From: Kiritimatiellia bacterium
GTDB taxonomy: Bacteria > Verrucomicrobiota > Kiritimatiellia > RFP12 > JAAYLN01
Direction of reading: 5' to 3'
Length of the DNA stretch: 64,000 nt
Assembly: GCA_017962605.1 (NCBI GenBank)
Contig: JAGCUY010000179.1
Location: 1 to 64,000, forward strand
Part shown: positions 36,952 through 46,500 of the stretch, one piece after another
How positions within the stretch are numbered: position 1 is the first letter of the stretch
Layout: the number at the start of each line of letters is the position of its first letter
Translations under genes and position numbers: made by a program
Notes under the pieces: generated by a model
What the model was told of the DNA's origin: nothing
Seen by the model: only the letters and a program-made list of their open reading frames with translations
Database searches by the model: none

Positions 36952-38718
36952 ATGTTCTTCCCCAAGCCTTTTCTTCTCCTTGCCGCCATTGGCGCGGCAG
37001 GCATAGCCTTCGCCCAGAACCCCTTCGCGGATGCGCCCGACCCAATCGCATCCGAGTTCGCAGTGCCGGGTGGCGCAATTACATACGCCGCCGCTGCCGC
37101 GCCGAAGTCGCTCAACCCCTACCTCGACAACAACGTTTTCTCTTATCAAGTTTTCGGGTCCCTCTACGAAACCCTCCTCTCCGCCGACCCGCTCACAGGC
37201 GACAACGCCCCCGGCCTCGCCCGCAAGTGGGAGGTGTCCGAGGACAAGCGCGAGTTCACATTCTTCCTCAACCCCATTGCCAAGTGGAGCGACGGCCAGC
37301 CGGTTACGGCGCATGACGTCTTATGGACCTTCAACGCCATCATGGCGCCCTCGAACCAGACTGGCGCCGCCAAGGTCGCTCTCCAGACCTTCACGGCCAC
37401 GCCGCCGGAGGTAATCGACGACCTGACCATCAAGTTCACTGCCGACGAGGTGCACTGGCGCAACCTCAACGCCGCAGGCGGCTTTGAAATCATGCCGAAG
37501 CATGTCTTCGAAGGCCGTGACTTCAACAAGATCAACACCGACTTCCCAGTTGTCTCCGGCCCATACCGCATCGCCGAGGTCAAGGAGGGCATATCAATCA
37601 CGCTGGAGCGCAGTTCCGACTGGTGGGGCCGCGCGCTGGCCGCCAACAACGGCCTCTACAACTTCAATCGCGTCATCTACCGTTTCTTCGCCGAGCAGGA
37701 CAACGCCTACGACGCCTTCCTTGCCGGCGAAGTCGATGTGTTCCCCGTCTATCGCGCCTCAATCTGGGTGAACCGCACCTCCGGCCGCAAGTTCGACAAC
37801 AACTGGATCGTGAAGCGCCGCATAGTCAACCACCACCCAACCGGCTTCCAGGGCTTTGCCATGAACCTCAGGCGTCCGCCCTTTGACGACCTCCGCGTCC
37901 GCATGGCCCTTGCCAAGCTGCTTGACCGTCAGCGCCTCAACGAGACCCTGATGTTCAACCAGTACTTCCTCCAGCGCTCATATTGGGAAAACCTCTACGA
38001 TGCCTCCAACGAGTGCCACAACGTGTCCATCGCCTTCGATCCCGCCGGCGCCGCGCAGCTCCTTGACGAGGCCGGATGGATTCTCGACCCCGCCACCGGC
38101 ATCCGCACCAACGGTGAGGCGCGCCTCTCGTTCACCTTCCTCACCCGTGACGAGTCATCCGACAAGTTCCTCGCCCTCTACCGCGAAGACCTCCGCAAGG
38201 CCGGAGTGGAGCTGAAGATCGAGCGCAAGGACTGGGCCGCATGGACGCGCGACATGGACGACTTCAATTTCGACATGACATGGGCTGCCTGGTCGGGCGG
38301 CGTGAACATCGACCCCGAGGGGATGTGGGCGTCGGCCGAGGCTGACCGTCCCGGCGGCAACAACATCACCGGATTCAAGGACGGCATGGTTGACAAGCTC
38401 ATCGAGGCCCAGCGCGGGATATTCGACATCGGCGAGCGCAATGAAATCTGCCGCCGCATCGATGGCATCCTCACCGATAAAGTCCCATACATCCTCCTCT
38501 GGAACGTCGATTCCACTCGCCTGCTTTACTGGGACAAGTTCGGCACCCCCGCCACGGTCCTCTCGAAGTTCGGCGACGAGCGTTCGCTTCTGGCCTACTG
38601 GTGGTTTGACGAAGACTCCGCCGCCGACCTGGCCGAAGCCATGGCCGAGGGCGACATCCTTCCGGCGCGCCCGGATGTGGTGGAGTTCGACTCCGCCTTC
38701 ATCCCCCAGCGCCCATAG
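36952..38718 (+). CDS. ABC-type family 5 extracellular solute-binding protein
   Basis: A 588-aa exported protein of the oligopeptide/dipeptide-binding family (SBP_bac_5), which also includes oligosaccharide binders. After a signal peptide (MFFPKPFLLLAAIGAAGIAFA) it shows LNPYLDNNVFSYQVFGSLYE, LARKWEVSEDKREFTFFL, WSDGQPVTAHDVLWTF, PVVSGPYRI, DDLRVRMALAKLLDRQ and a C-terminal ICRRIDGILTDKVPYILLW. It would deliver ligand to an inner-membrane ABC importer, but no permease or ATPase gene lies nearby in the window. An upstream in-frame TTG (36913) is the -35 box rather than a start. Given the context it may bind an oligosaccharide, which is inference. Confidence 0.87.
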   Translation: MFFPKPFLLLAAIGAAGIAFAQNPFADAPDPIASEFAVPGGAITYAAAAAPKSLNPYLDNNVFSYQVFGSLYETLLSADPLTGDNAPGLARKWEVSEDKREFTFFLNPIAKWSDGQPVTAHDVLWTFNAIMAPSNQTGAAKVALQTFTATPPEVIDDLTIKFTADEVHWRNLNAAGGFEIMPKHVFEGRDFNKINTDFPVVSGPYRIAEVKEGISITLERSSDWWGRALAANNGLYNFNRVIYRFFAEQDNAYDAFLAGEVDVFPVYRASIWVNRTSGRKFDNNWIVKRRIVNHHPTGFQGFAMNLRRPPFDDLRVRMALAKLLDRQRLNETLMFNQYFLQRSYWENLYDASNECHNVSIAFDPAGAAQLLDEAGWILDPATGIRTNGEARLSFTFLTRDESSDKFLALYREDLRKAGVELKIERKDWAAWTRDMDDFNFDMTWAAWSGGVNIDPEGMWASAEADRPGGNNITGFKDGMVDKLIEAQRGIFDIGERNEICRRIDGILTDKVPYILLWNVDSTRLLYWDKFGTPATVLSKFGDERSLLAYWWFDEDSAADLAEAMAEGDILPARPDVVEFDSAFIPQRP

Positions 38719-38734
38719 CTGCAAAAAAAACATT

Positions 38735-38786
38735 GAACCGTTTGGCGGCTCGGAGATATTATTAATGCGTGGGATTTTATAATCCC
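38735..38786 (+). promoter_or_regulatory. conserved promoter-like block, copy 2
   Basis: GAACCGTTTG (38735-38744), 13 nt, ATTATTAATG (38758-38767), then the palindrome GGGATTTTATAATCCC (38771-38786). The ATTATTAATG ends 27 nt before the start codon, as in copy 1 at 23630-23682. Confidence 0.55.
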
Positions 38787-38794
38787 GTGCATTT

Positions 38795-41575
38795 ATGGAT
38801 ATCGTCGAGGAACTCAGGCAGGATCGCGAAAAGGGCGCAAGGAGGCTCGAAACCGAATACAAGGCCGGGCTGATGACCCTTGCCCGTCGCTTTTGCCATG
38901 ACGAGGGCGACGCCGAGGAGCTGGTGAACCGCACCTTTGCCGCTGTTGTCAGTGGCATCGACGACTATCTGGAGAAATCCGCTTTCTTTTCCTGGATGTG
39001 CCAGATAATGACGAACATCCACACGGTCGATGTCCGTCGCATGGAGAACAAGATCATCCTCTATCCCGGGGATGTGCCGGAAGTCGCCGACACCTCGTCT
39101 GCGGAGCGCATCTACGAGGAAGTCGATGCCTCGCTTCTGCGGGAGGCGGTCCACAAGTTGCCGAAGGAGTCGCGGGAGCTTCTTGTCCTCCACTACTTTC
39201 TGGACATCCCGATTCCAAAGATGGCGAAGATTCTGGCAGTTCCGGCGGGGACGGTCAAGAGCCGCCTGCACTACGCCCGCAAGGCGCTGGCGGCCAAGCT
39301 GGGCGTGGCCGCCCAAAAGCCGGGGGGCAAGGCGGTGATCCTGGCGCTGCTGCTCAGCGGCCTCACCGCGCTTGGCGCGGGGGCGGGGCTTGCCGTTGTC
39401 CGATTGCTGTCGTCGCCGTCGGTCGCAGAGGAACAGCAAGCGGACAACAGCAAGGACGCAGGACAGGCGACAGGCGACGCGCGGCAAACTGAGGCTTCCA
39501 GCCTTTCAACTTTTCAACCTTTCAACTTTTCAACCTCCTCAAACTTGCCGCAATCCCCTTCAGCCACCACCCCGTCGGCAACCGATTGCTATCGGCCATC
39601 GGCAACCGAAAACTCTTCTTCAACAACTCAAGGAGTAAAAATGAACAAAACCACAACCACGCGCGCCGCCGCCATGTTGGCCGCGGCAACACTCACAACC
39701 GGCTTGGCCACCACCGCCAACGCCGACGACTACATCTGGAATGTTCCAGAAGGGGAAACGGAGACCATCGATGCTGTGGCTGTCGCCAACATAGGGGCGA
39801 AGGACCTTGTGAAGACGGGGCGCGGGAAGCTTATCAGCTCTGACGCAATGGCGTCATACACAGGCAAGATTACAGTCCGCGAAGGCGCGTTTGAAATCAA
39901 GACCACAGGCGACCTCGGCACAGACGCTGGCGGCACATTCGTCGAGAACGGTGGTACGCTCGTCGTGAACATGTCTTCAAAGGACCAGCAGTTTGGCAGC
40001 GAGGTCTTCACCATCGCAGGCGCAGGCGACGCGGCCTATGGAGCGGCCATCTACCAGTCCAACCGTGGCAATGACCAGAACAAGTTCTTCCACCACATTG
40101 CTCTTTCCGACGACGCCACCATTTGTTCGGGAACACATCTCGGGCTTGCGTCCGGCGAACTGACGATGAATGACCACACGCTGACCATCACGGGAGCGGG
40201 CATCTTCACATTCCGACATGCCCAAACACCTACACCCGTCGGCAACCTCGTCTCGGAGATTGGTACGCTCCGTTTCCGCGGCGGCTCCAATTACACGGGA
40301 AATCCGTCCAAGACGCTCACCGTCCGGAATGGCAGTACGCTGGTGCTTGGCGATTCGGGCGACAACGCCCCGCCAATCTGGTGGGAACTCGTCGTCGAGG
40401 ATGGCGGCAAGGTTGCCCCCGAGACTTCATCAGTACGCACCTATCAGGGCAATGTGGTATGGAACGCGACGACGGAGAATGGCGTATCCGGGTCTCTTGT
40501 GTTCGCCGGCGCAGTGACCGGCTCGGGGACGATCAAGGCCTCAAACGCGACGCTGACATTCTCGAAGCCGCTCGGCGCGGGCGTAGGCCTCGGGCTCTCC
40601 GGCACCGCCACGGCCGCTCTGCCAACCGCCTCGGCATACCCTTACACCCACAGGGGTCTCATCACCTGCTACCGCAGCGATGGATGGCGTAGTGGATTGA
40701 ACGACTCTTCCCGAAGGGACAACCGATGGGGCTATTGCGCCTACGGGCCAGGGCCTCAGCTTGAGCGCGAAGGCTGGTGGGAATCCAGGAATGGCAAGTC
40801 CGATTTGTGGAACACCCGCGGCTACCTTTGGAATCGCGAGGCGACAAATGTCACGTACACCATCTTCTGCGGCCCCGTTTACGAAACCTGGATCAACACA
40901 GGGGGAACGCTGGTGCTTAACAATAACAACTGGGTTTTTGAAGGAGACCGGACCGCACGATATGACAACAAGCGGGACGCCTGGGGATCATTCTCGCTTG
41001 AAGTTCCGGCAAACTCCTGCATTGGCATCGATATCCAGACGGTAGATGGCGGCAATTCAGATGCGAACGACGAAGGCGGTCCCCGCTCTGACAATGACAA
41101 GTTCAAAATCAACGGCGTGATTGCGAACGATCCGAGGGGCTATTACTTCACGACGAACGCGGTTTCGGTCCTTGAAACCCCGGCTCTGCCGACGCTGGCG
41201 CTGGCGGACAACGGCGCACTCGACGCGAACAACATGGCGATGTCGGTTGCCGCGCTTTCCGGTATGGGACAGGTCGCGAACGTGACGACGCTTACCGTGT
41301 CGAATTCCTGGAATCTCCCTGCTGCGGATGCCATCTCCGGCCACTCGCTCGTCGTTGATGGCGATCTCGCCTTTGGCGACAACTGCGCATTTTCGGTAAC
41401 AGGCATGTCCAATCTGGAGCTAGGCTCCATCCACACAGTCTGCACGGCGGACTCCATCACCGGCTTTACGGATACGGAAATCACTGACGGGCACAGCAAG
41501 TGCAAACTTGTCAAAACTGGAAACCGAATTGACCTCGTTTCCATACCCAATGTGACAGTGCTTCGATTCCGGTAA
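38795..41575 (+). CDS. ECF sigma factor-transmembrane-passenger-repeat surface protein fusion ORF (copy 2)
   Basis: This 926-codon frame repeats the plan of the 23691 ORF with another cargo. Residues 1-170 are an ECF sigma factor nearly matching copy 1 (same CHDEGDAEELVN and AGTVKSRLHYARKALA blocks), residues 180-205 a transmembrane helix, and about 206-282 the same repeat-derived linker. At residue 283 (ATG 39641, with AAGGAG) a signal peptide starts, followed by one passenger-repeat module (LVKTGRGKLISS, YTGKITVREG, FVENGGTLVVNM) with a jelly-roll-like part (LITCYRSDGWRSGLN ... YDNKRDAWGSF) and the tail VTVLRFR. The sigma half is conserved while the cargo differs, so the two halves look separately exchangeable. 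Whether one or two proteins are made is open. Confidence 0.75.
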   Translation: MDIVEELRQDREKGARRLETEYKAGLMTLARRFCHDEGDAEELVNRTFAAVVSGIDDYLEKSAFFSWMCQIMTNIHTVDVRRMENKIILYPGDVPEVADTSSAERIYEEVDASLLREAVHKLPKESRELLVLHYFLDIPIPKMAKILAVPAGTVKSRLHYARKALAAKLGVAAQKPGGKAVILALLLSGLTALGAGAGLAVVRLLSSPSVAEEQQADNSKDAGQATGDARQTEASSLSTFQPFNFSTSSNLPQSPSATTPSATDCYRPSATENSSSTTQGVKMNKTTTTRAAAMLAAATLTTGLATTANADDYIWNVPEGETETIDAVAVANIGAKDLVKTGRGKLISSDAMASYTGKITVREGAFEIKTTGDLGTDAGGTFVENGGTLVVNMSSKDQQFGSEVFTIAGAGDAAYGAAIYQSNRGNDQNKFFHHIALSDDATICSGTHLGLASGELTMNDHTLTITGAGIFTFRHAQTPTPVGNLVSEIGTLRFRGGSNYTGNPSKTLTVRNGSTLVLGDSGDNAPPIWWELVVEDGGKVAPETSSVRTYQGNVVWNATTENGVSGSLVFAGAVTGSGTIKASNATLTFSKPLGAGVGLGLSGTATAALPTASAYPYTHRGLITCYRSDGWRSGLNDSSRRDNRWGYCAYGPGPQLEREGWWESRNGKSDLWNTRGYLWNREATNVTYTIFCGPVYETWINTGGTLVLNNNNWVFEGDRTARYDNKRDAWGSFSLEVPANSCIGIDIQTVDGGNSDANDEGGPRSDNDKFKINGVIANDPRGYYFTTNAVSVLETPALPTLALADNGALDANNMAMSVAALSGMGQVANVTTLTVSNSWNLPAADAISGHSLVVDGDLAFGDNCAFSVTGMSNLELGSIHTVCTADSITGFTDTEITDGHSKCKLVKTGNRIDLVSIPNVTVLRFR
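39501..39537 (+). repeat. TTTCAAC repeat in linker, copy 2
   Basis: The same alternating CAACTTTT/CAACCTTT run as at 24404-24446, translated in the same frame. Confidence 0.85.
39630..39643 (+). promoter_or_regulatory. internal ribosome binding site and start in the sigma-fusion ORF, copy 2
   Basis: AAGGAG (39630-39635) lies 5 nt before ATG 39641, the first codon of a signal peptide in frame with the sigma factor. Confidence 0.75.
39728..41572 (+). repeat. passenger-repeat module copy A
   Basis: A full module of about 600 residues, from the TIDA-type opening to the hydrophobic tail, within the second sigma-fusion ORF. Confidence 0.8.
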
Positions 41576-41611
41576 CTGCTTTTTCACCATAACAAAGAAA
41601 GGAACTAAAAA

Positions 41612-43489
41612 ATGAAACGTATGGCAATCAACCGTGTCGCACTCTCCATCGCGGCATTCATTACTCCGGCACTGGCGACTACGCTTGTCCAGGCCGCAGA
41701 CTACTACGTGGACGTCCCCTACGGCGAAACCAACACCATCGACGCTGCTTTCGTGACCGCCCTCGGCTCGGATAACCTCGTAAAGACAGGGCGTGGGATG
41801 CTCGTCAGCTCCGCCGACATGGCGGCCTACACGGGCACGATCACCATCCGCGAGGGCGCGTTTGAGATTACGACGTCAAGCGACCTTGGCACGGGCGACG
41901 GCGGCACCGTCGTAGAGGACGGCGGAACGCTCTTCGTAAATATGGAGTCCAGTAACGATCGGTTCGGCAATGAGCAATTCACCATTGCAGGCACGGGCGA
42001 CTCGGCTTACGGCGCGGCGGTCTATCAGCCTAAGTCCAAAGACGAGTTCAAACTGTTCAAATACCTCGCCCTGTCCGGCGACGCGACAATTTACGCAGGG
42101 ACACGCCTCGGCGTGGACGGCGGCACCCTGACGATGAACGGGCATACACTTACCCTTACGGGCGTCAATCATTATTACCGCGATGTGACCTACGCATCCC
42201 CGATCGGTAACCTCGTTGTCGAGGCGAACCTTGCCTTCGTCAGGAACCAGAACGCAACCGCAGATGCCACAAAGACCCTCATCGTTCGGGATGGCGGACG
42301 AATCGGGTTCACGGAGTCCTACGTGGCACCTTCGTTCTGGAAGCTCGTCGTTGAAGACGGTGGCCAGGTCGCGTCCTCCCCCAGCTCCACCTTTACATGG
42401 GGAGGCGACGTGGTGTGGAACGCGGTGACGGAAGACAGCGTCACAGGGCTTCTCACGTTCGTCAACGATGTGACCGGCACGGGGACGATTAAGTCGTCCA
42501 GCGGGACGCTGACGTTCGCGAAGCCGCTTGGTACGGGCCTCGGCCTTGGCCTTTCCGGAACGGCCACGGCCGTTCTCAAAGGCTTCTCCTATTCTCACAA
42601 GGGGATGTTGACGGGGATGCGCACCGATGGCTGGGAGGCCGGATACAATTCAGATCGGTCCGACACGCGGTGGTCTTACTGCGCCTACGGCCCGGGGCCG
42701 CAGCTCACCCGTGACGGCTACTGGGATGATTCGCATCCAAATGGCAAGGCTAGACTGTGGTGCTCCCGCGGCTACATCTGGAACCGCGAGGCGACGAACG
42801 TCACCTACACGATCTTCGTCGGCTGTGTGTACCAGACATACGTCTATATTGACGGGACCCAGGTTTACAACAACAAGCGCGACTCATGGAGCAACACCTA
42901 CTCGTTCGAGGTTCCCGCCGGGACGTGCAAGAGCATAGACATTCGCACTACCGATGGCGGAAACATCGGTGGACCTCGTCCAGAAAAGGGCGACTCCGAC
43001 AAGTTCCACATCAACGGCGTAATCGCGAACGATCCGAGCGGCTACTACTTCACGACGAACGCGGTTTCGGTTCTGGAGGACACGCCCGCGCTTGAGACGC
43101 TGTCGCTGGCGGGCTATGGTGTAATCGACGCAAGCGGCATGCCGATGTCGGTTGCGGATCTTGTTGGCGGGTCGGTCGTGACGAACGTGACGACGCTCAC
43201 GGTCTCGGACTCCTGGACGCTTGACGCGGCGCGCATTGTGGCCGGCGATGCGCTCGTGGTCTATGGCGACCTCGCCTTTGGCGCGGACTGCGTGTTTGGT
43301 TTGACTGGCTCGAGCGCCCTTCCAACGACAACGTCCTACACCGTCGCGACGGCCGATTCCATCACCGGGCTCGCGAATGGGAAGACGGTCACCTATCAGG
43401 GCCAGACGTGGAAGTTCGTCCTCGCCGGCGACGGCAAGTCGATTGACCTCGTTTATGTTCCGCAGTCAACTGCCATCATCATGCAGTAG
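41612..43489 (+). CDS. secreted single-module passenger-repeat protein
   Basis: The 625-aa product has a signal peptide (MKRMAINRVALSIAAFITPALA) and one full module of the family repeated in this region. It begins VPYGETNTIDAAF, has autotransporter-associated strand repeats (LVKTGRGMLVSS, YTGTITIREG, VVEDGGTLFV), a second strand set, a jelly-roll-like domain (MLTGMRTDGWEAGYN ... VYNNKRDSWSN) and a closing beta part ending STAIIMQ. There is no C-terminal beta-barrel, so it is not a classical autotransporter. AAAGGAA precedes the ATG. It lies 36 nt after the sigma-fusion ORF and 12 nt before the chimeric esterase gene, so the three could share an mRNA. Confidence 0.75.
   Translation: MKRMAINRVALSIAAFITPALATTLVQAADYYVDVPYGETNTIDAAFVTALGSDNLVKTGRGMLVSSADMAAYTGTITIREGAFEITTSSDLGTGDGGTVVEDGGTLFVNMESSNDRFGNEQFTIAGTGDSAYGAAVYQPKSKDEFKLFKYLALSGDATIYAGTRLGVDGGTLTMNGHTLTLTGVNHYYRDVTYASPIGNLVVEANLAFVRNQNATADATKTLIVRDGGRIGFTESYVAPSFWKLVVEDGGQVASSPSSTFTWGGDVVWNAVTEDSVTGLLTFVNDVTGTGTIKSSSGTLTFAKPLGTGLGLGLSGTATAVLKGFSYSHKGMLTGMRTDGWEAGYNSDRSDTRWSYCAYGPGPQLTRDGYWDDSHPNGKARLWCSRGYIWNREATNVTYTIFVGCVYQTYVYIDGTQVYNNKRDSWSNTYSFEVPAGTCKSIDIRTTDGGNIGGPRPEKGDSDKFHINGVIANDPSGYYFTTNAVSVLEDTPALETLSLAGYGVIDASGMPMSVADLVGGSVVTNVTTLTVSDSWTLDAARIVAGDALVVYGDLAFGADCVFGLTGSSALPTTTSYTVATADSITGLANGKTVTYQGQTWKFVLAGDGKSIDLVYVPQSTAIIMQ
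41699..43486 (+). repeat. passenger-repeat module copy B
   Basis: A full module making up nearly all of the mature 41612-43489 product. Confidence 0.8.
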
Positions 43490-43501
43490 GGGGTAGCCAC
43501 A

Positions 43502-46500
43502 ATGAAGCACTTCGCGCTTGCCGCAGCCCTTTCGCTCGTGGCATTCGCGTCGCCGCCGGCGTCGGCTAGGACTCTCGTCCTGGCCGGCGACTCGACGCTC
43601 GACGAGCACGGCGGCGACGAGACGACCTACGGCAGCTGGGGCGCGAACCTGCGGCCGTATCTGCTGTCGGGCAATTCGATTGTCAACTACGGCAGGGGCG
43701 GGCGCTCCACGTCGTCCTTCATCCGGGAAGGCTGGTGGGACCTGGTGCTCGCGGCGGCGGGCGAAGGCGATTTTGTCCTCGTCCAGTTCGGGCACAACGA
43801 CCAGAAACTCGACGACGAAACCGTCGCGACGCCGATTCCGCAATTCAAGACGAATCTCGTGACGATGGCGGCGGCCGTGAGGGCGAAGGGGGCGACCCCG
43901 GTATTCGCGACGCCAATCGTCCGCCTCAACTACTCAGGCGGGCGCATCGCGGACTCGACGCTTGACCAATGGGCGGCGGCCATGCGGGAGGTCGCGGCAG
44001 ACAAGGGCGTCGATCTCGTAGATATGCGCGAAATGACCAGGCAGATCGCAAATGACGCTGGTGAGGCCGAGGCGCTGACATGGTATGTCGATGGCGACCA
44101 CACCCATCCCGCGCCCAAGGGGGCGCGCCTCTACGCGGAGCTTTTCATTGACGACGTCCTCTCGCGCGGGCTTCCGGTCGCCGCGCTTTTCTCTGCTGAC
44201 GCCGTCTCAGGGGATGACAATCCCGTGCCCATCGCGGCAAACGAATACGAAGTATATGTTCCGTTCGGGCAGACGCGAACCATCGACGCGGCCCTGGTCG
44301 CGGCAATCGGGACGAACAACCTCGTCAAGACCGGTCGCGGATCGCTGCGGAGTTCGGAGGCGATGGCGGACTACGCGGGCGAAATCACCGTCCGGGCCGG
44401 CTCGCTGGCCGTGACGACCGGGAGCGACCTCGGCACGGGCGACGGCGGAACGACCGTGGAAAGCGGAGCGACACTGGTGGTCGATATGTCGGCGGGGAGC
44501 CAGCGGTTCTCGAACGAGGCCGTCACCATTGCTGGGGATGGCGACGCCATGCACCGCGCGGGGATCTGGCAAAGCGCCGCTAGCAACGACCAGTTCAAAC
44601 TCTTCAAGTCGCTCACCCTTTCCGATGACGCGACGATCTTCGCCGGAACGCGGCTCGGCGTGGACAACGGCACCCTGACGATGAACGGGCACACGCTCAC
44701 CGTGAAGGGAACCAACTTCGCCTTGCGCAACATGACGTACCAGTCCGTCGGCGATGTCGTCGCGGAAGCGAACATGCAATTCATGACGGGGCAAAACCCA
44801 AAAGATGGCGCCGCCTCGGCCACATTCACAGTCAGGAATGGCGGCAAGGCCAACTTGTCGGATTCCAATTTCTATCACACGCCTTCTTGCTGGACGCTCG
44901 TTGTCGAGGAGGGCGGCAAAGTCCAATCCTCCACGACCGCCATCCGTTCGTGGCATGGCGACGTTGTCTGGAACGCGACGACTGAGAACGGGGCCACCGG
45001 CCTCCTTTCCTTCCCCACGGAAGTGACCGGCACCGGGACGATCAAGTCGTCCAGCGGGACGCTGACCTTTGAGAAGCCGCTTGGCGCGGGCGTCAGCCTT
45101 GGCCTCTCCGGCACAGCCACGGCTATCCTGCCTCCCTACTCCTACACCCACAAGGGCCTGATGACGGGATACCGTGCCGACGGATGGACGCAGGGCTACA
45201 ACACCGACCGGGCCGATACGCAGTGGTCTTACTGCGACTACGGGCCGGGGCCGCAGATCACCCGCGACGGCTACTGGGATGAAAACGATACCCACTCAAA
45301 CGGCAAGGCCAGAATGTGGTGCTCCCGCGGCTATCTGTGGAACCGCGAGGCGACGAACGCCACCTACACGATATTTGCCGGAAGCGTTTACGAGAACTGG
45401 ATTTATCTTGACGGGGACTACGGCACGGCAGTTTACGACAACAAGCGCGACTCATGGGGAAGCTGCACGATCACTGTGCCTGCCCAGTCGTGCCGGCAGA
45501 TCGACATCCGCACATCGGATGGAAAGTCCTACGGCGGGCCGCGGACTGACAGCGACAAGTTCAAGATCAACGGCGTCATTGTGAACGACCCGGAAGGCTA
45601 CTACTTCACGACCAACGCGGCTTCAGTCCTGGTGGCCTCGCCGGCGCTGCCGACGCTTGCCCTGGCGGGCGACGGCGTGCTCGACGCGAACAACACCCGT
45701 CTGACGGTCTCGAACCTTGTCGGCGGGGCGGCTGTGTCGAACGCGAAGGCGTTCACCGTTTCGGACTCCTGGACGCTCTCAGCGGCGGACATGGCGGCCG
45801 GCGACGCGCTCGATGTCGATGGCGCTCTTGTCTTTGGCGCGGGCTGCGCTTTCGCCGTGACAGACCTCTCGTCGCTTCCTGTCTCCTCCACCTACACCAT
45901 CGCGACGGCTAACTCGATTGCCGGGTTCGCAAGCGGAACGGAACTCTCCGACGGGGCCTATGTCTGGCGATTCACCCTCTCCGGCGACGGCAAGTCGATC
46001 ACGGCGGAGAACGTCGGGAGGCCCGTCGAGGAGTATGTGGTCTTCGTTCCATACGGCCAGACCAACACCATCGACGCCGCCTTCGTGGCCGCCCTCGGCA
46101 CGAAGAACCTCGTGAAGACGGGGCGCGGGACGCTTGTCAGCTCGAACGTGATGTCGAACTACACGGGAATGATCGTCATCCGCGAGGGGGCGTTCCTCGT
46201 GAAGACTACGGGAGACCTCGGCACTGGCGACGGCGGCACCGTCGTCGAGAATGGGGGGACGCTTGTGGTCAAAATGCAGGACGGACAGAGCAGGTTCTCA
46301 AACGAACGGTTCACCATTGAGGGAACTGGCGACGCGGCATACGGCGCGGCAATCTACCAGTTTGTGTCCAATGACCGATTCAAATTGTTCAAATACCTCA
46401 CACTCTCCGGCGACGCGACGATATACGCTGGAACGCACCTCGGCGTCGATGGGACGCTGGAGATGAACGGCCACACTCTCACCGTGAAGGGCGCGCACTT

